From positions 8,556,001-8,620,000 of the forward strand of contig NC_015957.1 in NCBI RefSeq assembly GCF_000147815.2: a DNA stretch of 64,000 nucleotides, read 5' to 3'. The translations under genes and the position numbers were made by a program. Under the pieces are notes generated by a model, which worked only from the letters and a program-made list of their open reading frames with translations, had not been told where the DNA came from and searched no databases. Shown in pieces: positions 53,088-61,848 of this stretch (positions are counted from its first letter, which is position 1; every line of letters starts with the position of its first letter). This DNA comes from Streptomyces violaceusniger Tu 4113 (GTDB lineage: Bacteria; Actinomycetota; Actinomycetes; Streptomycetales; Streptomycetaceae).

Positions 53088-53103
53088 TACCTGTCACCAG
53101 GTA
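53088..53103. promoter_or_regulatory. TetR operator candidate between GH3 and TetR genes
   Basis: TACCTG-TCAC-CAGGTA is a perfect 6+6 dyad in the 104-base divergent gap. CGTTATC follows twice as direct repeats (53108-53114, 53119-53125) just before the TetR start. Confidence 0.7.
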
Positions 53104-53130
53104 GGTACCGTTATCATTTCGTTATCGAAC

Positions 53131-53754
53131 ATGCTCTACCGTACGAGCATGGACAGGGCGATGGAGCGCGGTACGCGACGCGGTGCGGAACGACGGGCGG
53201 AGATCGTCCGTTCCGCGCTCGAAGTGATCGCCGAGCGCGGCTACCGGGGCGCGACCCTCGGGGCGGTCGCCGAGCGGGTGGGGCTCACCCAACAGGGGCT
53301 GCTCCACTACTTCCCCACCAAGGACTCCCTGCTCATCGCCGTGCTCAAGGAGCGCGACCAGTGGGACACCGGCTCCGCGCGGCACGACGGCGGGGACGTA
53401 TGGCCGCTGGACCTGCTCGCCTCGCTGGTGGAGTACAACGCGATGCGGCCCGGCATCGTCCAGACCTTCTCCGCACTCCTCGGCGAGAGCGTGACCGACG
53501 AGCACCCCGCACGCGGCTTCTTCACCCAGCGCTATGAGAACGTGCGCGCCGACATGGCGGCCACCCTGCGCGGCGAGTTCGGCGACCGGCTTCCCAGTGG
53601 GCTCACCCCCGAGGCCGCCGCGCCGCTGGTGGTGGCGGTGATGGACGGACTGCAGTTCCAGTGGCTGCACGACCGGGACGCGGTGGACATGCCCGCCCTC
53701 TTCCGGGCCTTCGTCTCCCTGCTGGGACAGGGAGACGAAGCGGCCGAGGGGTGA
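53131..53754 (+). CDS. TetR-family regulator, probable repressor of the GH3 gene
   Basis: A 207-residue regulator. The helix-turn-helix is RAEIVRSALEVIAERGYRGATLGAVAERVGLTQQGLLHYFPTKDSL (read in segments, about residues 20-66); the ligand domain includes a typical PLVVAVMDGLQFQWLHDRD. No ribosome site supports ATG 53131; ATG 53149 and 53161 are in frame and the transcript could be leaderless. Divergent from the GH3 gene with a dyad between. Confidence 0.87.
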   Translation: MLYRTSMDRAMERGTRRGAERRAEIVRSALEVIAERGYRGATLGAVAERVGLTQQGLLHYFPTKDSLLIAVLKERDQWDTGSARHDGGDVWPLDLLASLVEYNAMRPGIVQTFSALLGESVTDEHPARGFFTQRYENVRADMAATLRGEFGDRLPSGLTPEAAAPLVVAVMDGLQFQWLHDRDAVDMPALFRAFVSLLGQGDEAAEG

Positions 53755-53799
53755 TGCGGCGATGCGGACGTGGTGTGCGGGCCGTCTCGTGACGGCGGC

Positions 53800-54330
53800 T
53801 CAGCCGTGGTCCGCCACCAGCCTGACGTCCTGCTCGACCCCGACCGCGTTCCTCGGCAGCGACACGAAGGCGGTGTCGGCGGCGGAGGCGCCGACGGCGT
53901 CGAACCTCAGCAGCGTACCCTCGGCCTGCGCCGATCCCGGCTCGTACGACCCCACGTCCGCCGCGTCGATCACCCAGCGGTGCCGCTGTCCGTCACAGAC
54001 CGCGCTGTGGCCGCCGAGGCCATGCCGCTCCCGGCCCTGGGTGAGGGTGACGAGCACGCTGGCCCGAGGGTTCTCCGACTCTCCCCGGACACACCGGTAG
54101 CTGCCGTACAGCGTGACGGACCCGTCCGGGGTGACGTCCCCGGTGCGGTCGATGGCCAGATCGTCGGTCCAGGGCAGGGGCAGACGCGGCCGGTCGAACC
54201 GCTCCCCCCGGCCGGCCAGGCCCGAGCCGGGGCGCAGCTCCGGGCGGTCGGGCCCGGCGGGCGCGGCATGGGCGGCCGGGGTCGCCATGAGGAGAACGGT
54301 GAGGGCGCCGAGGGCGCGGCGGTTGCGCAT
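53800..54330 (-). CDS. secreted DUF6299-like protein
   Basis: A 176-residue exported protein. Signal peptide MRNRRALGALTVLLMATPAAHAAP is followed by a Pro-rich segment and a beta-rich domain with VTLYGSYRCVRGE, GLGGHSAVCDGQRHRW and a final EQDVRLVADHG. Two Cys likely form a disulphide. The motif order matches DUF6299 of Streptomyces. AGGAGG lies 11 bases upstream of ATG 54330. Function unknown. Confidence 0.7.
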   Translation of the reverse strand: MRNRRALGALTVLLMATPAAHAAPAGPDRPELRPGSGLAGRGERFDRPRLPLPWTDDLAIDRTGDVTPDGSVTLYGSYRCVRGESENPRASVLVTLTQGRERHGLGGHSAVCDGQRHRWVIDAADVGSYEPGSAQAEGTLLRFDAVGASAADTAFVSLPRNAVGVEQDVRLVADHG

Positions 54331-54838
54331 GGACGTACATACCTCCTGGGGCGGGGAACGGAGGCCCGCCACGGACTCCGTCGCGTCCTCCCGAGCGGAG
54401 TCGCCGGACGGATGCCCGTGAGCGGGTGCTCATTTCCCCGTACAGCTACCGGGCGCCCGAACCCGCCCGGGGGAACCTCACCCCCGGGCGGCGTGTCCGG
54501 CACCGCCCAACGGGTGGCAACCGGGCGCCCGGTTGACCCCGCGGCGCCCTTACGGTGCTCGTGAAGCGCGCCTACGGTGTTCGCGCAGCGCGCCCTTACC
54601 GCCCTCGTGGGAGCGCCCTTAGGGTGCTCGTGGCGCCCTTACGGTGCTCGTGGGAGCGCCCTTACGGTGCTCGTGGGAGCGCCCTCACGGTGCTCGTGGG
54701 AGCGCCCTCACGGTGCTCGTGGGAGCGCCCTCACGGTGCTCGTGGGAGCGCCCTCACGGTGCTCATGAAGCGCGCCTACGGTCGCGCAGCGCCCTTACCG
54801 TGCTCGCGCGGCGCCCATACCGCCCTCCGGGAACGCCC
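54331..54838. other. gap between DUF6299-like and MFS genes, with tandem repeats
   Basis: Apart from the promoter zone of the secreted protein (54331-54420), the gap holds degenerate and then perfect 23-bp repeats (see 54643-54757). No gene is visible; open frames through the repeats are repeat-driven. Confidence 0.6.
54643..54757. repeat. 23-bp tandem repeat array, five units
   Basis: GGTGCTCGTGGGAGCGCCCT-YAC begins at 54643, 54666, 54689, 54712 and 54735; four units are identical and the first differs in one base. Degenerate copies extend left to about 54548 and right to about 54857, where the MFS stop codon itself lies in a CCCTTACGGTGCTCG copy. No unique spacers exist, so this is not CRISPR. 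Confidence 0.95.
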
Positions 54839-56068
54839 TTACGGTGCTCGTTCCTCCGGGGCCGCCTCCTCGAATCTTCCCGCCGACGCGACCACTTGGC
54901 GCGACGCCGCCGGATCGCCCCGCAGCCCCGGGGCCAGGGCCAGCGTGACGGCGACCGAGACCGCCGCCATCGTGGCCATCGCCACGGCCGGCGAGGTGGG
55001 CTGGGCCAGCGCCCCCGCGAGGGCGGCGGACACGCCCTGCATGGTGAGCATCCCGGAGGAGTGCAGCCCCAGGGCCTGGCCGCTCATCGCGTCCGGGGTC
55101 AGGGCCATCAGCCGCTGCTGGAGCGGCAGCGTGGCCGAGAAGCCGATCGAGGCGAGGGCGACGGCGGCCAGGGCGAGGGGCAGCGGCGGATGCAGGGCGT
55201 AGACCAGATACGGCACGGCGAGCAGCAGCCGCAGGGGCGCCGCGAGCCGCTCCCGCCGGTGCGGTGGCAGCAGCCGTCCGGTGAGCAGGTCCCCCATCAG
55301 CATGCCCAGGGAACCGGCGGCGAAGAGCAGTCCGGCGTGCCGGGGCGCGTAGGGCACGAAGAGGGATTCACAGCCGACGATGAGCCCGTTGGGCACCCAC
55401 AGCGCGTAATAGACGTGGCGGCGGGGCGCGGAGGACCACAGCCGTGTGTTGACCCGCCAGGTCTCGGTGACCGAGGGCCGTCCGCCGGTCCGGGCCGGAC
55501 GACCGCTCAGGGCGAACCGGGCGACGGCCGCGGCCAGCAGATACAGCGCGGCGGCGGTGAGCAGGGTGCCGCGTGCCGAGAGGGCGGTCACGAGGAGGCC
55601 ACCGGCCGCGTAACCGCCGATCTGCATGGTGCCGCCCGACATGTTGATCACCGAACGGCCCAGCAGATAGCCCTCCTTGGGCAGGATCTCGGTGAGCAGT
55701 CCGTAGCGGACGGCGCCGCCGAGGGCCGCCGCGGCGCCCAACCCGAACACGAGGGCGAAGACGGCCGCCACGGGCAGCGCGGGGAGGGCCAACGCGGCGG
55801 TCCCCAGGGCGAAGAGCACCGCCAGGCCGGACAGCGCGGCGCGCGGCGGCAGCCGGTCGGCCGCCGACAGCAGCGCCAGCGCGCCCGCCACTTGCGCGAG
55901 CGAGGGGCCGAACATGCTGAGCGCCGAGAGCAGCGGTGAGCCGGTCGCCGCGTAGACCAGGGTGCCGAGGGCGAGCCCGCTCGCCGTCGAGGCGGCCACC
56001 TGCGTGGCGGAGATCAGGAACAGCGGGGTGAACTCCGGGGTCCGGAATACTTCTCGATAGGTGCGCAT
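54839..56068 (-). CDS. MFS transporter
   Basis: A 409-residue permease with about 12 membrane helices (TPLFLISATQVAASTASG onward). It has the long central loop with RPARTGGRPSVTETWRVN, typical of MFS proteins of this actinobacterial group, and no clear substrate signature. The final residues EERAP and the TAA stop are encoded within a degenerate copy of the neighbouring 23-bp repeat. It is divergent from an ArsR-type regulator with a strong operator between, so it is probably an inducible exporter. Confidence 0.88.
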   Translation of the reverse strand: MRTYREVFRTPEFTPLFLISATQVAASTASGLALGTLVYAATGSPLLSALSMFGPSLAQVAGALALLSAADRLPPRAALSGLAVLFALGTAALALPALPVAAVFALVFGLGAAAALGGAVRYGLLTEILPKEGYLLGRSVINMSGGTMQIGGYAAGGLLVTALSARGTLLTAAALYLLAAAVARFALSGRPARTGGRPSVTETWRVNTRLWSSAPRRHVYYALWVPNGLIVGCESLFVPYAPRHAGLLFAAGSLGMLMGDLLTGRLLPPHRRERLAAPLRLLLAVPYLVYALHPPLPLALAAVALASIGFSATLPLQQRLMALTPDAMSGQALGLHSSGMLTMQGVSAALAGALAQPTSPAVAMATMAAVSVAVTLALAPGLRGDPAASRQVVASAGRFEEAAPEERAP

Positions 56069-56107
56069 GGCCCTCAGGCTCGGGAGTCTCCGCGCGGTGG
56101 CGTTATT

Positions 56108-56137
56108 GTTTCGCGCGGACGCGAAACCACGCGAAAC
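56108..56137. promoter_or_regulatory. three CGCGAAAC half-sites upstream of the MFS gene
   Basis: GTTTCGCG (56108-56115) and CGCGAAAC (56120-56127) form a perfect 8+8 dyad; a third CGCGAAAC follows at 56130-56137, ten bases (one turn) on. This is a strong operator candidate for the divergent ArsR-type regulator. Confidence 0.8.
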
Positions 56138-56162
56138 GACGCGGTGGCGGCGGGGGTGGCCG

Positions 56163-57134
56163 ATGGGGCTGTGGCTGGTCGACGCGGATACGCTCGCGCG
56201 CAGCCGGTTCGTCCGCTCCGCCCTGGCCGAGACCATCGCGGCCCTGGTCACCCTGGAGCGGGCGCGCGCCGCGCACCCGGGCGAGCGGGCCTGGCTCGAC
56301 GCCCATCTGCCCGCCCACCGGGCGCGGTTGGCCGACGACCCGGTCACCGCGCTGCTCGTCCGGGCCGCGCTGGGCCGGACCTGGCTCGCGGACTTCCTCA
56401 CCCAGACGCCGGGCGAGGGCGAGCCGTCCTTCGAGGAGGAGCTGGCCCGGATGCGCGCGACGTCCCCCGCCGCCGCGCGCCGCGACCTCGCCGTCTCCCT
56501 CGGCCGCTCCCCGCTCCCGGCCGCGCTGTGCCGCGACGATCTGCCGGGGCGGCTCGCGGATCTGCTGGAGTGGGTGTGGACGGAAGCCGTAAGGCCCTCC
56601 TGGCCGCGCCGCCGCCGGATCATCGAGGCCGATGTGGTGGCGCGCACCGGCCGGGTGAGCCAGGGCGGCTGGGCGGCGACGCTGGACGACCTGCGGCCGG
56701 GGATGCGGTGGCTGGGCGGCAGCCGGCTGCAGATCAACGCCCACGACAACCCGCCCCGCGCGGTCCACGGCGCCCAGTTGCTCCTCGTCCCGGTCACCCC
56801 CGCCACCGGATGGGTCTCCTGGGACGCGCCGCACCGCTACGCCGTGATCTACCCCTGCGCCGGCGCCCTGACCGCCCCCGGCCCTCCCCCGGCCCCGGAC
56901 TCCCTGGCCCGCCTTCTCGGTCCGGCCCGGGCGAGCGTCCTGGTCCTGCTCGACACTCCGAAGAGCACCACCCATCTGGTGGCCCTGACCGGCCAGACCC
57001 TGGGCTCGGTCGGCCGCCATCTGCGCGTCCTGCGCGAGGCCCGCCTGGTGCGGCGGCGACGGGCGGGACGGTCGGTTCTGTACGACCGGACGACGGCGGG
57101 CGAGGTGCTGGTCGAGGCCCAGCGAACCGCCTAG
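56163..57134 (+). CDS. ArsR-like winged-helix regulator with large sensor domain
   Basis: A 323-residue protein. The winged helix is C-terminal (about 260-320: PARASVLVLLDTPKSTTHLVALTGQTLGSVGRHLRVLREARLVRRRRAG read in segments), and residues 1-250 form an unassigned sensor-like domain starting MGLWLVDADTLARSRFV. Such DUF5937-like/ArsR proteins are common in Streptomyces. ATG 56163 is chosen; the frame extends to 56061 but would cross the operator. Its partner is the divergent MFS gene. Confidence 0.85.
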   Translation: MGLWLVDADTLARSRFVRSALAETIAALVTLERARAAHPGERAWLDAHLPAHRARLADDPVTALLVRAALGRTWLADFLTQTPGEGEPSFEEELARMRATSPAAARRDLAVSLGRSPLPAALCRDDLPGRLADLLEWVWTEAVRPSWPRRRRIIEADVVARTGRVSQGGWAATLDDLRPGMRWLGGSRLQINAHDNPPRAVHGAQLLLVPVTPATGWVSWDAPHRYAVIYPCAGALTAPGPPPAPDSLARLLGPARASVLVLLDTPKSTTHLVALTGQTLGSVGRHLRVLREARLVRRRRAGRSVLYDRTTAGEVLVEAQRTA

Positions 57135-57187
57135 TCCTCGCACCAGCACAGTAACGAACATCCCTGGACCCATGTTGTCCAGTGAGA

Positions 57188-57248
57188 TGATCGGTCATGA
57201 TGGTTCTTGATCGGTCATGATGGTTCGTCACGTTCGAATGTCATTCGA
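57188..57248. promoter_or_regulatory. 20-bp direct repeat and dyad before the sugar-acid operon
   Basis: TGATCGGTCATGATGGTTC occurs at 57188-57206 and 57208-57226 (20-base period). It is followed by TCGAAT-GTC-ATTCGA (57234-57248), a perfect 6+6 dyad just upstream of the -35 box. Regulator unknown. Confidence 0.65.
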
Positions 57249-57258
57249 CGCGCGACCA

Positions 57259-57288
57259 TTGACACCCCTGACGGGGGCTGACTACGGT
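57259..57288 (+). promoter_or_regulatory. sigma-70-type promoter of the sugar-acid operon
   Basis: TTGACA (57259-57264), an 18-base spacer and TACGGT (57283-57288) match a vegetative Streptomyces promoter. The spacer contains CCCC-TGAC-GGGG. A second dyad, ATTTCG-N9-CGAAAT, lies at about 57298-57318, overlapping the expected transcription start. Confidence 0.7.
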
Positions 57289-57345
57289 CACGCCAAGATT
57301 TCGAACGTGTGACGAAATATCGAACATCGCGAAGGGTCGATTGCT

Positions 57346-58506
57346 GTGCGCATCACCGGTATCAGTACGCATGTCGTCGGCACCCCCTGGCGGAACCTCA
57401 CCTATGTGCAGGTCCACACGGACGAGGGGATCACCGGCGTCGGCGAGACCCGCATGCTCGGGCGGACCGATGCGCTGCTGGGCTATCTGCGCGAGGCCGA
57501 GCTCAACCACCTCGCCGGGTCGGACCCGTTCGCGGTGGAGGACCTGGTCCGGCGGATGAAGTACGGCGACTACGGCCGGGCGGGCGAGATCGTGATGTCC
57601 GGGATCGCCTGTGTGGAGATGGCCTGCTGGGACATCAAGGGCAAGGCGCTCGGGGTGCCCGTCTGGCAGTTGCTCGGCGGGAAGGTGACGGACAAGGTCA
57701 AGGCGTACGCCAACGGCTGGTACACCGTCGAGCGCACCCCCGAGGCGTTCCACAAGGCGGCCTCCACCGTGGTCGAGCGCGGCTACCGGGCGCTGAAGCT
57801 GGACCCCTTCGGCACCGGCCACTTCGAGCTGGACCACGCGGAGACCCTGCATTCGATCTCCCTCGTGGAGGCCGTAAGGGACGCGATCGGACCGGAGGCC
57901 GAGCTGCTGGTGGAGATGCACGGGCGGTTCAGCCCGGCGACCGCCGTCCGCATCGCCGGGGAGCTGGAGCGGTTCCATCCGTCGTGGCTGGAGGAGCCGG
58001 TGCCGCCGGAGAACCTCAAGGCGCTGGCGAAGGTCGCGGAGAAGACGCGCCTGCCGATCGCGACGGGTGAGCGCATCCACGACCGCATCGAGTTCCGCGA
58101 GCTGTTCGAGTCGCAGGCCGCCGACATCATCCAGCCCGACGTCGGCCACATCGGCGGCATCGGCGAGGCGCGCAAGCTGGCCGCGACGGCCGAGACGCAC
58201 TACGTACTGATCGCGCCGCACAACGTGGGCGGCTCGGTACTGACCGCCGCATCGCTACAGCTCGCCGGCTGCACCCCGAACTTCAAGATCCTTGAGCACT
58301 TCAACGACTTCGCCGACGCGGAGATCAAGAAGGTGGTCAAGGGGGCCCCGCAGGTCGTGGACGGCTACTTCCAGCTCTCCCACGAGCCGGGTCTCGGCGT
58401 GGAGCTGGACACCGACGCGGCGGCCGAATTCCCCCAGCAGCAGGCCCGTTTCGACCTGTGGGCCGAGGGCTGGGAGAAGAGGGACCCGAAGGGCGGGGCG
58501 AAGTGA
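57346..58506 (+). CDS. enolase-superfamily (mandelate racemase type) sugar-acid dehydratase
   Basis: A 386-residue Mg-dependent enzyme. The N-cap is MRITGISTHVVGTPWRNL; the barrel has LKLDPFG (Lys, second-strand base), metal-ligand strands LLVEMHGRF, SWLEEPVPPEN and IATGERIH, and a His-containing IAPHNVGG. Dehydration of an aldonic or uronic acid is the likely reaction. GTG 57346 has GAAGGG nine bases upstream. It overlaps the zinc dehydrogenase gene by GTGA and starts the operon. Confidence 0.88.
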   Translation: MRITGISTHVVGTPWRNLTYVQVHTDEGITGVGETRMLGRTDALLGYLREAELNHLAGSDPFAVEDLVRRMKYGDYGRAGEIVMSGIACVEMACWDIKGKALGVPVWQLLGGKVTDKVKAYANGWYTVERTPEAFHKAASTVVERGYRALKLDPFGTGHFELDHAETLHSISLVEAVRDAIGPEAELLVEMHGRFSPATAVRIAGELERFHPSWLEEPVPPENLKALAKVAEKTRLPIATGERIHDRIEFRELFESQAADIIQPDVGHIGGIGEARKLAATAETHYVLIAPHNVGGSVLTAASLQLAGCTPNFKILEHFNDFADAEIKKVVKGAPQVVDGYFQLSHEPGLGVELDTDAAAEFPQQQARFDLWAEGWEKRDPKGGAK

Positions 58507-59534
58507 CCGCGCTCGTCCTCGACGCCCCCGGCGCGTTCCGTCTGGTAGAAACCGGCACCGCGCCCGAACAGCCCGCACCCGGCGCCGGTGACGCGCGGGT
58601 GCGCGTCCACGCCTCCGGAATCTGCGGCAGCGACCGAGAGCTGTACCAGGGGAACCGGCCCGAGGGGTACGTCCGCTATCCCGTCACCCCCGGCCATGAG
58701 TGGTCCGGGACGGTCGAGGCGGTCGGCGCGGGCGTCCCGGAGGCGCTCGTCGGCCGTAAGGTCGTCGGCGAGGGATTCCGCAACTGCCAGGTGTGCGACC
58801 GCTGTCACGCCGGGGACACCACCTTGTGCACGGCCGGGTACGAGGAGACCGGCTTCACCCAGCCCGGGGCGATGGCCGACACCCTGACCCTGCCGGCCCG
58901 GCTGCTGCACCCGCTGTCCGACGACGCCGACCTGGGCGCGGCCGCCCTGCTGGAGCCCGCCGCCTGTATCGCCGCCGCCGCGCTCAAGGCCCAGGCCCGG
59001 CCCGGTGAGCGGGTCGCGGTGGTCGGCACCGGCACGCTCGGCATGATCGCCGTACAGTTCCTCGCCGCCGTCTCCCCCGCGCGGCTGCTGGTGGTGGGCA
59101 CCCGCCCGGACCGGAAGCAACTGTCGCTGGACTTCGGCGCCACCGACTTCCGCACCCGCGAGCAGCTCTCCGACCAGCTCTCGGGCTACGACGTGGTCAT
59201 CGAGACCGCCGGATCGGCCTCCGCCGCCCGTAACTCCGCCTCGCTGCTGCGCCGGGGCGGCCGGCTGGTGCTCACCGGCATCCCGGCGGCGTGCGCCGAC
59301 GGGCTGGACCCCACCGACCTGGTGGTCCGCCAGATCGAGGTGCAGACCGTCTTCGGGGCCCCGCCCGCCGCCTGGTCGCACGCCGTACGCGTCTTCGACG
59401 CGGGGCTGCTGACCCTGCGACCGCTGATCACCCATGAGCTGCCGCTGACCGACTTCGCCTCCGCGATCGAGCTGGTCGGCAGCGGCGATCCGGCCGTCGG
59501 CAAGGTGCTGCTGCGTCCGCAGGGCCTCGACTAG
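58503..59534 (+). CDS. zinc-dependent alcohol/polyol dehydrogenase
   Basis: A 343-residue medium-chain dehydrogenase. Catalytic zinc ligands are in SGICGSDRELYQ and TPGHEWSG; the structural zinc lobe is CQVCDRCHAGDTTLC. VAVVGTGTLGMIAVQ is the NAD(P) loop. It resembles threonine/sorbitol/galactitol dehydrogenases. GTG 58503 overlaps the dehydratase stop, so both act in one pathway, probably oxidation of a sugar or sugar-acid hydroxyl. Confidence 0.9.
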   Translation: MTALVLDAPGAFRLVETGTAPEQPAPGAGDARVRVHASGICGSDRELYQGNRPEGYVRYPVTPGHEWSGTVEAVGAGVPEALVGRKVVGEGFRNCQVCDRCHAGDTTLCTAGYEETGFTQPGAMADTLTLPARLLHPLSDDADLGAAALLEPAACIAAAALKAQARPGERVAVVGTGTLGMIAVQFLAAVSPARLLVVGTRPDRKQLSLDFGATDFRTREQLSDQLSGYDVVIETAGSASAARNSASLLRRGGRLVLTGIPAACADGLDPTDLVVRQIEVQTVFGAPPAAWSHAVRVFDAGLLTLRPLITHELPLTDFASAIELVGSGDPAVGKVLLRPQGLD

Positions 59535-59702
59535 CAAGGGCCTCGGTTAGCACATGTGGCACGCCTCCCGCACCCGTCTCCCGTCATCCCACCAGCCTCC
59601 CGGACCGTTTCTAGTCATCCACCCAGCCCCACCCGGACAACGATGTCCTGGGCAGCACCAGCCGGACACCGAACCACCGGCCATCACTCCACAGGGAGCA
59701 CC

Positions 59703-60692
59703 GTGACCGCCGCCTCACCCACCACTCCCGGCCCCCGCCGCCCCGCCGACGCGGCCCTCGCCTCGCTCGGCCACGCCACGCCCGCCCCCGACCCCGCCGA
59801 CGCCTCCGCGCACGCCTTCCCCGACGGCGGCACCTGGCGCACCGAGATCCCGTCCGTCGAGGGTCCGGAGGCGCTGGCCACCGTGTTCAAGGAGGCCGGG
59901 CGGCTCGATGTGCCGATCCACCGGATCAGCCAGGGCAGCGGCGTGTGGATGCTCACCGATGCCGAGATCACCGAGATGGTGGAGTCCTGCGCCGAGCGGA
60001 ACGCCGAGCTGTGCCTGTTCACCGGCCCCCGCGGCACCTGGGACATCGGCGCCGCCACCCGCTCCGACTCCGGCGGCGGCGGCCTGCGCGCCCGTGGCCA
60101 TGACGCGGTGGCCGGATGTGTGGAGGACGCGCTGCGCGCCGTCTCGCTGGGCGTGAAGTGCCTGCTGGTCGCCGACGAGGGGGTGCTGTGGCTGCTGAAC
60201 GGGCTGCGGGAGCGCGGTGAGCTGCCCGCGGACACCACCTTCAAGCTGTCCGCGCTGGTCGGCCCGGTCAACCCGGCCTCGTTCGCGGTGTACGAGCAGC
60301 TCGGGGCCGACTCCATCAACATCCCGTCGGACCTCACGCTGGAACACCTCACCGAGATCCGCCGGGTCTCCCGCGCCCCGATGGACTTCTATGTCGAGGC
60401 CCCGGACGACCTCGGTGGCTATGTCCGGCTCTATGACGCGGCGGAGCTGATCCGGCGCGGCGCCCCCATCTATCTGAAGTTCGGGCTCAGCAAATCCCCG
60501 GGGATCTACCCGTACGGCGCCCAGCTACGGGACGTGGCACTGGGCAGCGCCCGTGAGCGGGTGCGCCGCGGGCGGCTCGTGCTCGACCTGCTGGGCCGGC
60601 TGGGCGCGGACGGCGGGATGTCCCCGCTCGGCTCCCGGCTGCCGGGTCCGCTGCGGCGTTTCACCGCCGACGCGGCCCCCTTGAATTCCTGA
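59703..60692 (+). CDS. U32-peptidase-like (COG0826-type) TIM-barrel protein
   Basis: A 329-residue protein. [49 protein letters not shown] and [18 protein letters not shown] fit a TIM-barrel related to peptidase U32 but without its usual Cys-rich C-domain. GTG 59703 has AGGGAG upstream; the frame extends to 59556 but over low-complexity Pro/Ser. In a sugar-uptake operon it is more plausibly a sugar-acid or aldol enzyme than a peptidase; that is inference. Confidence 0.7.
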   Translation: MTAASPTTPGPRRPADAALASLGHATPAPDPADASAHAFPDGGTWRTEIPSVEGPEALATVFKEAGRLDVPIHRISQGSGVWMLTDAEITEMVESCAERNAELCLFTGPRGTWDIGAATRSDSGGGGLRARGHDAVAGCVEDALRAVSLGVKCLLVADEGVLWLLNGLRERGELPADTTFKLSALVGPVNPASFAVYEQLGADSINIPSDLTLEHLTEIRRVSRAPMDFYVEAPDDLGGYVRLYDAAELIRRGAPIYLKFGLSKSPGIYPYGAQLRDVALGSARERVRRGRLVLDLLGRLGADGGMSPLGSRLPGPLRRFTADAAPLNS

Positions 60693-60724
60693 CGCAACGA
60701 CGCCCCAGGGAAGGACCCCACACC

Positions 60725-61834
60725 ATGCGCACGGTAAGAGGAGCACGAGCCGCGGCGATAGGCGCCGGCCTCCTCGCGCTCTCGCTGACGGCCACGGCCT
60801 GCGGCCAGGAGGCGGTCGGCGGCAGCCGGTACAAGAGCAAGGAACAGGGAGGAACGATCGGCCTCGCGATGCCGACGAAGTCCTCCGAGCGATGGATCGC
60901 CGACGGCCGGAACATGGCCAAGCAGTTCCAGGCGGCGGGCTACAAGACGGACCTGCAGTACGGCGAGGACGACGTACGCACCCAGGTGGCCCAGCTCGAA
61001 AACATGATCACCAAGGGCCACCGGCTGCTGGTGGTCGCGCCGATCAACGGCGGGGCGCTCTCCGACGTCCTGAAGCAGGCCCATGAGGCCAACATCCCGG
61101 TCATCTCCTACGACCGGCTGCTCCTGGGCACCAAGAACGTCGACTACTACGCGACCTTCGACAACGAGAAGGTCGGCCGGCTCCAGGGCCAGTACATCGC
61201 CGACAAGCTGGGGCTGTCCAAGGGCCGCAAGGGCCCGTTCTCCATGGAGCTGTTCGCCGGGTCCTCGGACGACAACAACACCAAGTACTTCTTCAACGGC
61301 GCGATGAGCGTCCTCAAGCCGTACATGGACAAGGGCGAGCTGGTCGTCCGCTCCAAGCAGACCAGTCTCAACCAGCTCTACACCGAGAAGTGGAGCGGAA
61401 GCGCCGCCCAGGACCGCATGGAGGACCTGCTCAACAAGGCGTACAGCAGCCGCGATGTCGACGCCGTGCTCTCGCCGTACGACGGCATGTCCATCGGCAT
61501 CCTCTCGGCGCTCAAGGGCGTCGGCTACGGCACCAAGGCCAAGCCCTATCCGGTGGTGACCGGTCAGGACGCCGAGCTCGCCTCCGTGAAGTCCATCATC
61601 CGGGGCCAGCAGACGCAGACCATCTACAAGGACACCCGCAAGCTGGCGAAGGCCACGGTGGACATGGCCAAGGCGGAGCTGACCGGCGGCAAGCCCCCGG
61701 TCAACGACACCAAGTCGTACGACAACGGCGAAAAGGTCGTGCCGACCTTTCTGCTCAACCCGGTCAGCGTCGACAAGTCCAACACACAGGTGCTGGTCGA
61801 CCAGGGTTACTACACCGCGTCGCAGCTGAAGTAG
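60725..61834 (+). CDS. sugar ABC transporter substrate-binding lipoprotein (ChvE/XylF type)
   Basis: A 369-residue binding protein. Signal peptide with lipobox LTATAC (Cys26), then the periplasmic-binding-protein-I fold: [56 protein letters not shown] and [16 protein letters not shown]. The family binds xylose or several monosaccharides. It lies 32 bases after the U32-like gene and before its ATPase and permease. Confidence 0.93.
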   Translation: MRTVRGARAAAIGAGLLALSLTATACGQEAVGGSRYKSKEQGGTIGLAMPTKSSERWIADGRNMAKQFQAAGYKTDLQYGEDDVRTQVAQLENMITKGHRLLVVAPINGGALSDVLKQAHEANIPVISYDRLLLGTKNVDYYATFDNEKVGRLQGQYIADKLGLSKGRKGPFSMELFAGSSDDNNTKYFFNGAMSVLKPYMDKGELVVRSKQTSLNQLYTEKWSGSAAQDRMEDLLNKAYSSRDVDAVLSPYDGMSIGILSALKGVGYGTKAKPYPVVTGQDAELASVKSIIRGQQTQTIYKDTRKLAKATVDMAKAELTGGKPPVNDTKSYDNGEKVVPTFLLNPVSVDKSNTQVLVDQGYYTASQLK

Positions 61835-61848
61835 GGCGGTTCCGGGCT

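Noticed and set aside
54643..54757. CRISPR-like regular repeats
   Set aside because: Units abut directly with no unique spacers and there are no cas genes.
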